A stretch of 64,000 nt of DNA from Rhexocercosporidium sp. MPI-PUGE-AT-0058. Taxonomy: Eukaryota; Ascomycota; Leotiomycetes; Helotiales. The stretch is from NCBI GenBank assembly GCA_020746875.1, contig JAGTJL010000006.1, forward strand, positions 124,001 to 188,000. The letters run 5' to 3'. Made by a program: the position numbers and the translations under genes. Positions within the stretch are counted from its first letter, which is position 1. Each line of letters starts with the position of its first letter. The notes beneath the pieces are model-generated. The model was not told where the DNA came from and made no database searches. It worked only from the letters and a program-made list of their open reading frames with translations. Shown here in pieces: positions 20,059 through 30,912 of the stretch.

Positions 20059-21789
20059 TTATGAGAAGATGTTCTTCGCCCAAAGAGTCTCACACTTCCT
20101 TGCACAACTCCGTTCTAGCGCTGGCATGCTACCACAGAATTCCAACACTTCTTCCCAGCTTCCAATCAGATACTCAATACAAATTCTTTCCGCGCAATCC
20201 AAGAACCACTGATAATCGCTCGTGTGCTGTGATCCACCAAGGCCTATACAAGACACCCACAGTATCTCAGCCGGAAGATCACTTCTGAATACCCCAAGGG
20301 CTGCATTCTGCATACACAATCGCAGTCGATTTGATAAAGACCTTCGAATCTGGCCTCCCACGGGTGTCTGTCGTAGATTTGTGTAGATGAACAACAAAGA
20401 AGCGTGACGTAGAATGTCCCAGATATCGCTTTGCTGATCTTGGCCACTCGATTCTGAGAGGTAGAGAGACGTAAGGATGTTGTGTTCCACGATGTATACT
20501 CTGTCAGGATAACATGCTTCAACGGGAAGATCTTCGCTTTCGGTCCCCACTAGATTCAGGAAAGTTGATAACTCATGAAGAGATAGAAGGGTCTGAATTA
20601 CTCCGGCGTGTTCTGTTGTGATAGCTCTACTGAGTAGGGTGTGTTTCAAGGCCAGCGGATATGATTTTGAACGACTAGGTGGGGAGAACTGTTGAAGCGG
20701 CGGCATGTCGGGAAATTGAACAAGGGAGAATCTGGGAAGTGTTTGAGATCTGGATGCGCTGCAGAGATCGGCCCTTGAATAATGTTAGTGCCGATATTAC
20801 GAGTGGACTTGAGGAGATAAGTGACTGACCAGAGAACAACTCGTTGGAGAATGCCTCGCATGCCAAGACAATGGATGCCTCCTCTCAATTCTACCATTCT
20901 CTTCAGGCCATTGAGGTGAATGAGTGCATTTTCTGGATTTCCGTTAAGATTCTGATCCTATTTAGCACTTGAACAATAAAAGTTCGAAAGGGGTGAGGAA
21001 ATCCAACCTCAATATTCGCCATCGAAGCAACTGTGGCAATCGTAGAATCAGAAGCCTGCTTTTGAGGATCTGCAATATCATCATTCACAGCAGAAATTGA
21101 TTTCATTAGATAGTACACACTTTCAGATGACCCGTCTCCGCTCTGATCCTGGAAACGGGTTGCAGCGTACGAGAGTGCGATATAAAGTCTAGCAGCATTG
21201 TCGATGTAGTAAGATAGGTATTTCTCGCTTGGGTCGGCATGAACTGAGGTGCGGATTGTAGATTTTATATCTAGGGCATGACTTAGCTTAAGTAGTTGCA
21301 ATCAAGATACTCGTAGGTGGGAGGAAAGGAGAACGAACTTGTTTGAAGAAGCATCAGAACTCTCTGGGACGCTTGGATAGGGAGGAAGTTATATGCATTC
21401 AAACCAACGTCTAAGAACGACAGAGAGGTTATGTCGAGACTTTCGGGAGATCTGGAAGATTTTTCTGGTCTCTCAATCTCCTCGACATCGTCGATTTCCT
21501 CGGAGTCTATGAGGCCTGCTGTTTTGGGCGACACCTCAAGTGAGGGCGATGCTTCTTCCTTTGGTGACTGCGATTTGGCAGTTCTCCCTTGCGCTTCCGT
21601 CGGCCTTGTGAATACTCCCGAGTCGTAGAACGGGACCTTGTATCGCCCTAGAGGTACCTTGCTTCTCACTTCCGCTTTCCTCTGCTGTCGGTACTTCTTC
21701 ATCACGTGCGATCTGACCATTTTGCTATTTGATTGATCCCCATTACGAGGTATGCTTGAGGCATTAATGAAAGTCAGGTTGGGGGACAT
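20059..21789 (-). CDS. Fungal transcription-factor-like protein (PF11951 type), no DNA-binding finger
   Basis: Four exons, 21789-21339, 21270-21008, 20951-20830 and 20773-20059, join in frame with introns of 68, 56 and 56 nt to give 516 residues. The N-terminus shows the hallmark of this family, LTFINASSIPR followed by VRSHVMKKYRQQRKAEVRSK. A Ser/Glu-rich linker follows, then the helical domain with GLKRMVELRGG (near residue 265), which is typical of Fungal_trans_2. No Zn2Cys6 cluster is encoded. Such proteins are often regulators or partners of regulators in secondary or catabolic clusters. The stop lies only 17 bases from that of HIBADH2 (tail-to-tail). A motif variant AGCGGGGTA lies 87 bases before the start, which suggests it is itself under the cluster regulator. 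Confidence 0.85.
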
Positions 21790-21875
21790 TGTGCTAAGAT
21801 TGACGAAGCCTGAAGCAGGCTTTGAAAAGACCTCTGCATCGATCCCTTTTCGGTGGCGATTGCAGGTTCGCGAGT

Positions 21876-21884
21876 AGCGGGGTA
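21876..21884 (+). promoter_or_regulatory. Cluster motif variant AGCGGGGTA (PF11951 regulator promoter)
   Basis: This differs from the consensus only at the first two bases. It lies 87 bases upstream of the minus-strand start at 21789, in the opposite orientation to the gene. Confidence 0.4.
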
Positions 21885-22407
21885 AGAAATCTGATTATCT
21901 TGATGACATTAGACTAAAGCAGGTGTCTTGATGTGATATAACTAGGATGAGGGAAACGACAGGATCGAGAAGAATTTCATGTTCCTCAGAAGCATATCCT
22001 CAAGGAACTGCCGAAGCCGAAAACTATCTGAGTTAATTTCTGACGTCAACACGTGACATTGTCTTAGTCCCAATAAGGAGGGTCAAGAGCAATCGCTGAA
22101 CCTAAACTACCCTCAGATTGGACTTGCATCGAGGGCACATTTGGAGACTTGACTTTGAACTGAATAGAAACTCTATAAGCAATTGTGGAGTAAGTGTATA
22201 AAACAATTGGACATTACTGCGGTTGGAGACGCAATGTTGTTTTTCAACTTTCACGCGCCACCGATACTGCGCCTGATGCAGAACACCCGTGTTCCTAGTC
22301 ACAATTATGGTTCCATCCTACATGCTCTGGTATTTGAATTGAGGATCAGAGTAAAAACTAATTGGGAATTCGTAGACCATCCCTTTCCGGCAAATCTACG
22401 CCTTCAA

Positions 22408-22679
22408 GGGGAGCACACCAAAAGTAAAAAACACCAAAAAGTAAATTTCGGGTTTTGCGAGAGCGAATTGGTCTGAGCGCTACGAGTACCTAAAGATCTC
22501 GATATTTGAATGGTTTTTTTCTTGGAATTTTAAAGACACGCCTTAGAATTTGCGTAGGAAGTTATAGAAATTTACATTTCTAAAAAGTTTTACTATATGA
22601 AAAATTCCAAAATATCAAAGGTTACTCTTATTATATAGAAATTTACTTTTTGTTGTTTTTTTACTTTTTGATATGCCCC
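22408..22679. mobile_element. MITE-like element with ~42-bp terminal inverted repeats
   Basis: The left end (22408-22449) begins GGGGAGCACACCAAAAGTAA and the right end, read on the minus strand from 22679, begins GGGGCATATCAAAAAGTAAA. Both continue in register through a second AAAAAGTAAA block to AAATTTC. The two arms agree at roughly 35 of 42 positions. The 272-bp element has no coding capacity and a very AT-rich interior (22500-22670). I cannot find a clear target-site duplication (CAA on the left, ACT on the right), so the exact borders may be off by a few bases. A non-autonomous DNA transposon is the best reading. Confidence 0.75.
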
Positions 22680-23737
22680 ACTAGAAGGTGTAGCTTTTAC
22701 CATAATTACATGAAAGGATTCGTGTCTTAAATCGAAGGATTGAACACGGAAATCATTTACTACACAGATCTAATAGAGTGGTACTCAATTATTTTGCGTA
22801 CTGGCGTGTAAAACGGATGAAGTCACCTAATTCTTGGCGTCTGGAGATTGATGGTTATTACGGATCTCGGAGCGACTATTTTCTTTCGCTTAGAGCACAC
22901 TGTGCGACGGACTTGGGGCAACAATTGTTGAAGAACCTCGGAAGAATTCTGTGTGACCGTTGCCCTACCATCTGTTGCTATTGCAGAGATTATTGCTAAC
23001 CCCTGGAAGTGGATATGTTGTGTTGCGGTACAGGGTTCGCTTAAAAATTCACATGCCTATAATTTGCTGTTGATATAACACCAGATGTTACTCTAGAGTC
23101 TAAAGCAGCACAAATTACCGGTGAAAGTGCTAGATTCAGTTGCGGAACACTAGGGACCGAAGAGTCTTGGAAAGTCATTCTGCTGCGTGTCTATTTAGGT
23201 AGTTCAATTGTGGTGCCCTTCTTATTACCGAGGCTACACGTGAACGACAGCACTAGCCCGAGACTTCTGTGTGTGATGCATCTGTTCTGAATCACAGCAC
23301 CGTAAATATCCCTCTCATGTCTGTGTTTTGACTGCTTTTATAGTCGCAATTATGTTTGTTCGGGTTTGCATATCCGGCCAAGAACAGGATAAGGATGTTT
23401 CTTTAACGATAAATCCCACGCTTGAGTTGGGGTTGGAGCAAAATAAAACTCGGCAGGTGTAGGAGCCAGCAGGGGTAATCAACAGATCTACATATCTGCC
23501 ATCCCAAAATGGGGCATCAGTAATGAAAGAGTCCGGTATGTATGCCACTTGGAGCCACCTCGGAATAATAGATACCCTTGCAAGCGACTCACAATGCTAC
23601 ACTAGCCAGTATTTATATACTTGCTCTTCGTCTCTGCTCCTTTCCTCACTGCACGGTCACCAATTCACAACCACCCAATCTGTGAAGTCCTCGCACGTTT
23701 ATCAAAGTCACCAAGTCTAAGGCTTTCAAGATACAAT
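22680..23737. other. Intergenic, promoter of the START-like gene
   Basis: About 1 kb without a supported gene. A TATATA string (23614-23619) lies 120 bases before the next start, and GCAGGGGTA (23469-23477) is a weak relative of the cluster motif. Confidence 0.45.
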
Positions 23738-24328
23738 ATGCGCGTCTCTCATTTCCTCCTTCCAGCTGCCGCAGCTGCTGCCACAATCCCCGGCATCTCT
23801 CTAAGTTGCGCGGCCAAGGGTACGATAATGGCCACCCCAAAATTCGGGACAAAGGGTGCAGTCTTCACAGTCTGCGCTCAAACCTCCATTCGTGGCTCTA
23901 TATCCACACTGTACGATGCTCTTCTTGACTTCCCCCGCTATAAAGAGTGGAATACTTTCGTCTACGATGTCGATGTTCCGGCAAATGTCACCTCTCCCAA
24001 GGACGTGTATCTTGGAATGCCAATGACACTGCACACGCACGGTCTCATCCCGATCCTGAACAGCACCTCGCAAGAGAGCATCTCATTCTTGGAGCCGAAC
24101 TATCAACCTCCGTTTGCTGGGTGGATTACCGATATTGGACTCGGTTTGGCTGGCTTACAAGCTGAGCATATTAGTCTGTTGCGAGATCTCGGAGATGGGA
24201 TGATTGAGTATGTTAGTTGGGAGACGTACTATGGGGCAGGGGCTTTGTTGGTGGCGGCGTTGAAGGATAAGCTTCAAACCCAATTTGAGAATCAGGGGAG
24301 AGATTTGAAGATCAGAGTTGAAGGGTGA
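23738..24328 (+). CDS. Secreted SRPBCC/START-like protein
   Basis: This single exon of 196 residues starts MRVSHFLLPAAAAAATIPGI. The hydrophobic, Ala-rich N-terminus is a likely signal peptide with cleavage near residues 18-22. The remainder fits the SRPBCC fold: VFTVCAQTSIRGSISTLYDA opens as a first strand and helix, LLDFPRYKEWNTFVYDVDVP is the typical 'W..' segment after it, and a long C-terminal helix (AALLVAALKDKLQTQFENQG-like) closes the fold. Proteins of this superfamily bind hydrophobic ligands or act as polyketide cyclases; many fungal members have no known role. It sits between the MITE and the decayed genes, and its link to the catabolic genes is only positional. Confidence 0.75.
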   Translation: MRVSHFLLPAAAAAATIPGISLSCAAKGTIMATPKFGTKGAVFTVCAQTSIRGSISTLYDALLDFPRYKEWNTFVYDVDVPANVTSPKDVYLGMPMTLHTHGLIPILNSTSQESISFLEPNYQPPFAGWITDIGLGLAGLQAEHISLLRDLGDGMIEYVSWETYYGAGALLVAALKDKLQTQFENQGRDLKIRVEG

Positions 24329-24559
24329 TATGGGTAACCATGGAGGGGGATCATCAAAAGTGAGGAAGGCCTGCACTGTAGATAGGCTAGCGAATTCAAA
24401 TATCCGATATGGTTATGTCATATCAAGTAATGCTCTACGAGCTGGTGAGAAATTGAAGCATCACAAATGCAAGCAAGTGGATCATATCAACTTCCGCGCG
24501 CCGAGAACATTTTGTAACTTTCATAGTTGCATTTTATGCCGAGTTCAATGATCAAAGAG

Positions 24560-24989
24560 GAATGGAGAGTAAAATGATGAACCCTAAGAGAAGTTACTGG
24601 TCAAGATATTGGACCGAGCTTTGGTAGTTGAAACCACTAGGTAGAGTTTGAGGAAATACCTTTGGCATTTGGTCGAAATTACGAAGTCTTGTTTGGTAGC
24701 CAGGATTTTTGAAGTGGGCATCTCACCCCCGACATTTTTCAACGTAGGAATGTGAATTTGGAATGGGGATTGATTTAGAGGACGTCTCATTTGGTCGTCA
24801 TATTTTCTTTCGAAGTTGTTGAAGGAATCGAAAATACCCGAGTTTTGTTTTGACGAGTTCAAGGATATTCCGGTACTGAAATGTTGAAGATGCCATCCCA
24901 ATCCAGCGGAATGTTCTGTGTGGTTGGTTGAGAAGGTTCTGCGGACATCGTAGCCTCGGTTTCGAGACTATTTCTTTTTGCGTAAACAT
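24560..24989 (-). pseudogene. Decayed coding remnant, unknown family
   Basis: The minus strand reads SHVYAKRNSLETEATMSAEP, then DWDGIFNISVPEYP, and stops at TGA. Coding-like sequence then continues in other frames: RNFDQMPKVFPQTLPSGFNY in one, and FRPNAKGISSNST, stop, WFQLPKLGPIS in another, with TAA and TAG where Gln codons would fit. The switching frames and stops point to a broken gene. It may be a 3' part of the larger remnant at 25.5-26.7 kb. I do not recognise the family. Confidence 0.4.
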
Positions 24990-25539
24990 GAGATTGACTT
25001 AGAAATCAATGCTGATTGTTCGATAAGTTTGAAGTCGTTCTTCTCACGAGATATCTCGGGCGGGCACGCTCCCACCAGGGTTTGAAACCACGAATATTTA
25101 AGATATTGCACATATCCTTAACTTGTTGTATCACTATATCAGCTTGCTATCTTGTGGAACTGGTACTTCTCGTGGACCTTTGGGACATGAGACCATTGTA
25201 ATTTAATGCTGCTTGACCACATTTCTCCAAGTCCAGAACAAGGGTCTTGAAGAGATTTGTTTTCTCTAGTCTAGTAGATGGCTAATATTGCTAAATAATA
25301 CTTTTTGTTCAATTCAACATCGGAAATTGGGAACAGATCCCGGAGCAAGCCTTTAACGAATTGTATTCAGCCGAAGACATCTTGAACGATCTAAGGCGGT
25401 TACTTTTCATCGTGTGCAAACTATCAGAATGAGATTGCAAACCGTGCTTGTTCCTGGAGTAGATGAAGGCAGTTTGACTTGGTTTCCGGCTGGAACAACA
25501 GAATTGGTGGGAATCGGGAAGGGAGGCCAGATGATACCA

Positions 25540-26717
25540 CTATATGGCTTGGATTTGAGAAAATCAAAGTTGTTTTAAGAACCACCGTTTGAATGAATTA
25601 ATTTTGAAAAGAGGATCCCTTCTGGTGGTTTCACCATTTGTCACGGATGCCAAAAGACCCGGTAAGTTCCGGGGCCTATACTTTGATCGGTCTGAGGGAA
25701 AGCATCTTTACTCGCGTTATCGCCATTTGCTTGGGATTGGACTACAAGTTCGCAGAATGACTCGTTGAGCCTGTTTGGTTGGAAAACTCTTCATTGGCGG
25801 TACCGCCGTTATTTGTCATAGATTTGAAAAGACCAGGCAAGCTCTCAGAACCACCGTGTAACTCGGTTAGGGGTAAGGCTTCATACTAATTAGCAGTTTT
25901 ACCGGTTTGCTGACTTTCTGCAGGAATTGCGAGACCAAAGGCTATAATATCAAGTAGCTTTGGGGTCTTTGCGTCTTCAACTGAGTCCACGAGAGAAGAG
26001 GAAGGCTCCAAGCCAAGAGAACTCTCGGTATACTCGGTTTTGATTCCTGGCTCTGTCTTGATCTCTGCGTCGGTCTCGATTTCTGGCTCGATCTTAATTC
26101 CTAGCTCGGTTTTGATATCTCCGGGAGCGAGAGTCGAAAGCCGATTTCCACTCAGTTCAGTGGTTTCAATGGTTTTGATCTGTATGAGAATGGGGGAAGA
26201 AGGTTCGACTTTCGCGGGTTTGGCAAGTTGAGCCACAACAGATTTGTCGCCTTGATTTCGGCAACATGAGCAAAAGGCTACGTGCTTCACCGAGGAGATC
26301 GAAATCTTTCCTTGGAGTTGGAAGATATCCGAGCGCCGGAACCGATTTCGGCTCTCTTATTAACACCGGCTGTTAGATCTGTAGCCAAGGTTGCTTCCCG
26401 TAGCAATTCAACGGCCCGATCGAGTTCACAGTTCAACAACTCCAGAGGCAGTCTCGCTCATGAAGATTTTTGATGACTTTCTGGAACAGAGCGTCTGGAG
26501 GTCTCTTTTCGGTCATGAGCTTGCGGAATATGGTGAAGAGGTGATGTCATTGTCGGAATAGATGGGCATCACTTGAACCCAATGGCCCGCTGGAGACGAA
26601 CTTCAGTTCAGCTGTCAAGACTTTCGAGGGGAGCTCTTCTTCGTCGGACAGCTCAAGATATAAACGGGGCCAACTATCGCAGTCGTTGCTACAGTCTAGC
26701 AGATGAAAGAACTCCAT
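25540..26717 (-). pseudogene. Decayed gene, unknown family, several stops and frameshifts
   Basis: From an ATG at 26717 the frame reads MEFFHLLDCSNDCDSWPRLY, hits TGA at 26549-26547, then continues in the same frame as FRKLMTEKRPPDALFQKVIK. It shifts to LPLELLNCELDRAVELLREA and shifts again to CCRNQGDKSVVAQLAKPAKV, followed by an acidic repeat (IKTELGIKIEPEIETD). It meets TAG at 25888-25886 and continues ALPLTELHGGSESLPGLFKS to another TAG (25744-25742). A related segment, NLPGLLASVTNGETTRRDP, lies further on in another frame, so LPGL...S.TN is repeated. Two of the stops could come from CAG by C-to-T change, as repeat-induced point mutation would do. No known domain is visible. Missed introns could account for one shift but not for all the interruptions. 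Confidence 0.5.
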
Positions 26718-27281
26718 GATCTCGTGTTAAGAAGCTTCCTAAAACGAACTCATGTTAATGTCCTAATACTCATGGGATGATGATGATTATGATGATAATA
26801 TCGCAACCACTTTGCATAATAAGTTGAGTAGCAATTAGCTTTTAATCCTTTCATATTTTGCTCCTTGTTTTTGCTTCACGTAGAAATTCGAATCCGGCCC
26901 TGAACGTGAAGCGAGTATTAGCGCAACCCCCCGTTTTTGGGGCCTCATATGTTGAGCGGAGGGTGCAGCGGAGTTTCAGCTTTCTTACACCTACTTGTTC
27001 TTTTCTTGCTATGTAACCGAAACTCTTTTCCAGCATTAACACCATCGCTCATCGATATTTATTCTGCCGCAGCATAATGTGAGATCGAGAGACCCAAAAA
27101 GTCTCCCTCGGCTAAAAATAGCATTCCAGCCACGATCCCATAGAGTGAGGCGCAGTTATTCGTCAACATTCCAATCTGAAACCGCGTCAGCCCTGTGGGC
27201 GTCAAGGAGAATATCTAAAGTCAACCTCTATCACGATTCTGTCTCTTCATACACTCGTTCACTTTCCTCACGTACACGACT
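26718..27281. other. Intergenic, promoter of the M50-like gene
   Basis: AT-rich sequence with a short ATGATG/ATGATT repeat near 26776-26800. No gene is supported. Confidence 0.5.
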
Positions 27282-28243
27282 ATGGCTCCTATTCACATCG
27301 TCCGGACGCTCTTCGCTTCAGACTCGCTCTCAGGAGGGCTTCGCCATGCCCGAAGAGCTGTTGTTGCTGCTGGACCTGAGCTGGTGCGGCTCTCAGCTCA
27401 TCACCTTCAACGTCGTGCCTTAACAGTCAACAGCACGCAAAGGGTGACCTTAGGTGTCATTGCAGCTTATACGGTTGCCATCGCACTACTTTGGAATCTT
27501 CCTTACATTCGTTGGTCCCTTTGGCCTTTCAAGGTGAGTTTGAGATCCCTGGTCACGTGACGTGCTAGCTGATATTTTAGATGCTGGTGATTGCTTTCCA
27601 TGAGTTCGGCCATGCTCTGGCAGCTTGCTGTACAGGAGGACGCGTCAAATCCATTTCTCTAGACCCTCGTGAAGGGGGTGTAACGCACATGTATGGCGGC
27701 ATGAGCGCTATCACTCTCCCAGCAGGCTATCTTGGATCATCCCTCATCGGCGCTCTCCTCATCTTCTGTGGCTTCAACATCGTCGCCAGCAAAGTGGCCA
27801 GCATTGTACTAGGTGTTTGCTTCTTGCTTACTCTGTGGTGGGCTCGAAGAGATTGGCTCACGATTGTCACTGTGCTCATGGCAGTCGGCTTGCTGGTGGC
27901 TTGTTGGTTCATCAAACATGCCGAGCCTCTGAGATTCGTGGTTCTGTTCATCGGAGTTATGTCGGCACTTTACTCAGTATGGGACATTGTAAGCAGCTTT
28001 CCTTCTTCGTGCACACCTATCGCTGACTTCAAATAGTGCGACGACCTCATCCTTCGAAAGGTCAACGAATCCGACGCGAGTGTCTTTGCTCAACGTTACG
28101 GAGGGTCAAGTCAATGCTGGGGCGTTATCTGGTCCATTATCTCTCTCGTCTTTATGGTTGGAGGGATCATTGCGGGAATTGCGGCCTTCCCCGAATCTTT
28201 CAGCGAACAGGAGGATGATTCAAAGAAGTTTATCCCGACTTGA
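27282..28243 (+). CDS. M50-like (site-2-protease-type) membrane metallopeptidase
   Basis: Exons 27282-27533, 27581-27988 and 28037-28243 join phase 0 with introns of 47 and 48 nt to give 288 residues. After an N-terminal segment and one membrane span (VTLGVIAAYTVAIALLWNLP) comes the zinc motif HEFGH (residues 91-95). Next are GGRVKSISLDPREGGVTHMY and hydrophobic spans through LLVACWFIKHAEPLRFVVLF. The luminal/cytosolic tail ends EQEDDSKKFIPT. The pattern fits the peptidase M50B-like family common in fungi and plants, for which no substrate is established. The protein is integral to the membrane. It is flanked by the decayed region and the anion transporter; no functional link is visible. Confidence 0.88.
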
Positions 28244-29149
28244 GTGTACCTCCTTCGAGCTTCCCAAACAGGCTCACCCAACCAACAAATGCGGAGCGAG
28301 TTGGGTCACCTCTTGTTTTAGGCAAAGGAATTCTTTCATGTTCGGGCCGCTTTTCGAGGGTTTGCATCGATGTCCTACTTCTAGGGGAGCTGGGTGGGGT
28401 TTACTTGGCGTTTCTACTTCGCGGTCTTTGTTACCCTGGGTTTCCATGATGTTTACGTTTTCTTTCCCCTCACCTATGATACCCTCTTCCGTGCTTGCAG
28501 ATTTGTCTAGTCAAGCCTGCATCCGAATAATAATCGAAAGTTTTTTGCCTTTGACTCTCGGGTTGAATTCTGTGAGAATTACTGAAGTCGCAGCTGTCTC
28601 TCGAATTCGGTTACGAAACCCCGTGCTCTCTCGATCGACTGAGATGGTTCCTTGAGCAGCTTCTTCAGTTCCTATTCAATCATTGCTAAACACATGACTC
28701 CTGCATGAACCAAACTCTTTTCCTTTGACCTTAATTTTAAGTCAGATGGAAGCCAACTTTGGCAAGGTTAAACCCCACTTACTGGCTTGATAGCACCATT
28801 CTAGCCTTGTGCGGGGTAGTTTCGTACAAGGCGTCCTTTTTCCTCCCCGGGAATTTCTAGTAGATGACACTTTATTCCCGGTCAAAGACAGGAACCTTCC
28901 CGGATTTGACAGCGGTCACTGACTTGATAATTGTGACTGAAATTTCCCCGAATTGATGGGTCATGTTGTCATGTCAATCCCTCGTTCCCAATTTCCCCGC
29001 ACTGCGCCTCTCCCCGCTTCCAGCTGCCCTTCATAAGCTCTGTAGTGAACGTACATATATGCAACATGTGATACAGAGGAGCTTTTAGTTTCCATTTTGA
29101 GTTCAATTCGACTACATTCTGTCTGCATTTTTATGTCAGACTAAACTCA
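28244..29149. other. Intergenic, long promoter of the Dal5-type transporter
   Basis: A 0.9-kb 5' region. It contains an exact TGCGGGGTA (28810-28818) and two further CCCCGC sites near 28995-29020. Transcription factors binding G/C-rich sites are expected here. No gene is seen. Confidence 0.55.
28810..28818 (+). promoter_or_regulatory. Shared cluster motif TGCGGGGTA (transporter promoter)
   Basis: An exact copy of the motif, 332-340 bases before the transporter start. It links this gene with the enzymes more than 8 kb to the left. Confidence 0.5.
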
Positions 29150-30912
29150 ATGAACATGGGTTCGATAAGTGACGAGAAGGCCCAGGAGACTTTCCATGAA
29201 GACATCCAAGATGAGACTCCAGAGTCTATCGGCTACAAGAAAAGAGAGGCAAAGCTTCTGCGCAAACTGGATTGCTTCATTACTCCAGTCATGATGCTCC
29301 TCATGCTAATCAGTTACCTGGATAGAGGAAACATCGGCTTCGCCGCTACTCAGGGGATGACAGAAGATATCAATTTGAAAGGATCGGAGCTCAATGTATT
29401 TATTCGTCTCAGCACTATCGAGAGTAGGCCAACATGCGATTACTGATTTTGTCCCGTAGACAGCTGTTTCGGTCTTCTACATCTTTTATATTTTAGCCGA
29501 AGTGAGTACACCACACTTCCAGGAAAGATAGAAACTGACAAGCATAGTTCCCGACCTCAGTCCTTGTCAAACGACTTCAATTCAATCGTGTCATTCCCAC
29601 AATTACCTTCTGCTGGGGAATTGTCTGTCTTTGTACGGGGTTCATCCAAGCGTTTCCGTCTCTCATCGTGACGAGGATTCTACTTGGTTTTTTCGAAGGA
29701 TGTCTCTTCCCATCAATGACTTTGTTTCTTTGCCAGTGGTACAAACGAGAAGAACTGGCCACTCGAATCGCCTTTTTGTTCAGTGGGTCATGCAAGTCTC
29801 ACCTTTATCGGTCTGCATCTAATTATGCTAGTTGCTTCTGCACTCTCAGGTGCTTTTGGTGGTCTGATTGCTTGGGCAATCCTGTACATGGATGGTGTCA
29901 AAGGATTGGCAGGTTGGCGATGGTATTCGCCCTTCCTTCCTCCATCTCAAGCACTTTCTAACATTGCACAGGCTGTATATAATCGAAGGAATCATCACCG
30001 TTGTCTGGGCAGCAATTTGCATCTACGTCGTCCCAAAGAACTACGAAACAGCATATTTCCTCAATGAAGAAGAAAGAGTTATCATGAGGCGCAGAGCCGA
30101 GCTTGCGGAAGCTTACAGTGGTGGGTCGGGTCACTACGGGATGAAAGATATCAAGGAGGCTGCCAAAGATGTTAAGAGCTGGCTTCATGGGGTCATTCAG
30201 ATCTGTGTGGTCACGATTCTTTATGGTAAGTTGCAGGCGTGAAGCTGGTTGAGATGTGACTGACGATTTCCAGGCTTCGGTACCTTCCTACCTCTCATTA
30301 TCAAGAACGGGTTCCACTATTCTACAGTCCAAGCTCAGTATCTTGTCATTCCAGGTACGTTCTGCTCAGAAAAGCTGATAAGACACGGGTCACTAATCAA
30401 AGACAGTCAATCTCTGGGGCGCTGTGGTGTACGCTATAGGTGCCTACTTGTCCGACAAACACAAAACGCGATTCATGCCTCTCGTTCTCTGCGCTCCAAT
30501 CGGCATAGCAGGCTACACCATCCTACTCGCAGACGTCCCACCTGCAGTAAGCTACTTCGCAACTTATCTCATTGCTACGGCATGTTTCCTGTGCACCGGT
30601 ACCAACATTGCCTGGCTCTCAGGAAACTGCGCTCCTGATGGGAAACGAGCAGCTAGTCTCGGCATCCTGCTCACGTTGACGAATATTGGTGGTATTGTTT
30701 CGGGACAGATATACCAGAGCAAGGCGGCGCCAAAGTATACCTTGGGACATGCCTGGAGCTTGGGATGTCTGTCGATTGCTTTTTGCGGGTGGTGGGCTGT
30801 TAGGGCGATATATCAGAGGAGGGAGAAGGAGAAGGATAGGCTGCTTGCTGAAGGTGTGTTAACTGAAGAGGAACTTACGGATCGATCTCCTGGGTTTAGA
30901 TATCAGTTCTGA
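29150..30912 (+). CDS. MFS transporter, anion:cation symporter (Dal5/allantoate permease type)
   Basis: Seven exons (29150-29395, 29460-29501, 29548-29782, 29832-29922, 29972-30225, 30274-30354, 30407-30912) join in frame to 484 residues with six introns of 46-64 nt. The family signature LISYLDRGNIGFAATQGM lies in the first loop, followed by SVFYIFYILAEFPTSVLVKR, LLGFFEGCLFPSMTLFLCQW and IASALSGAFGGLIAW. The second half has NGFHYSTVQAQYLVIP and WLSGNCAPDGKRAASLG. Twelve membrane spans are expected, in the plasma membrane. Members import organic anions such as allantoate, nicotinate, phthalate or other carboxylates. The exact cluster motif upstream suggests that it brings in the substrate of the catabolic genes. 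Confidence 0.93.

Noticed and set aside
28080..28655. 191-codon plus-strand frame overlapping the end of the M50-like gene
   Set aside because: The third exon of the M50-like gene in another frame continues its membrane protein cleanly; the longer frame has no domain.
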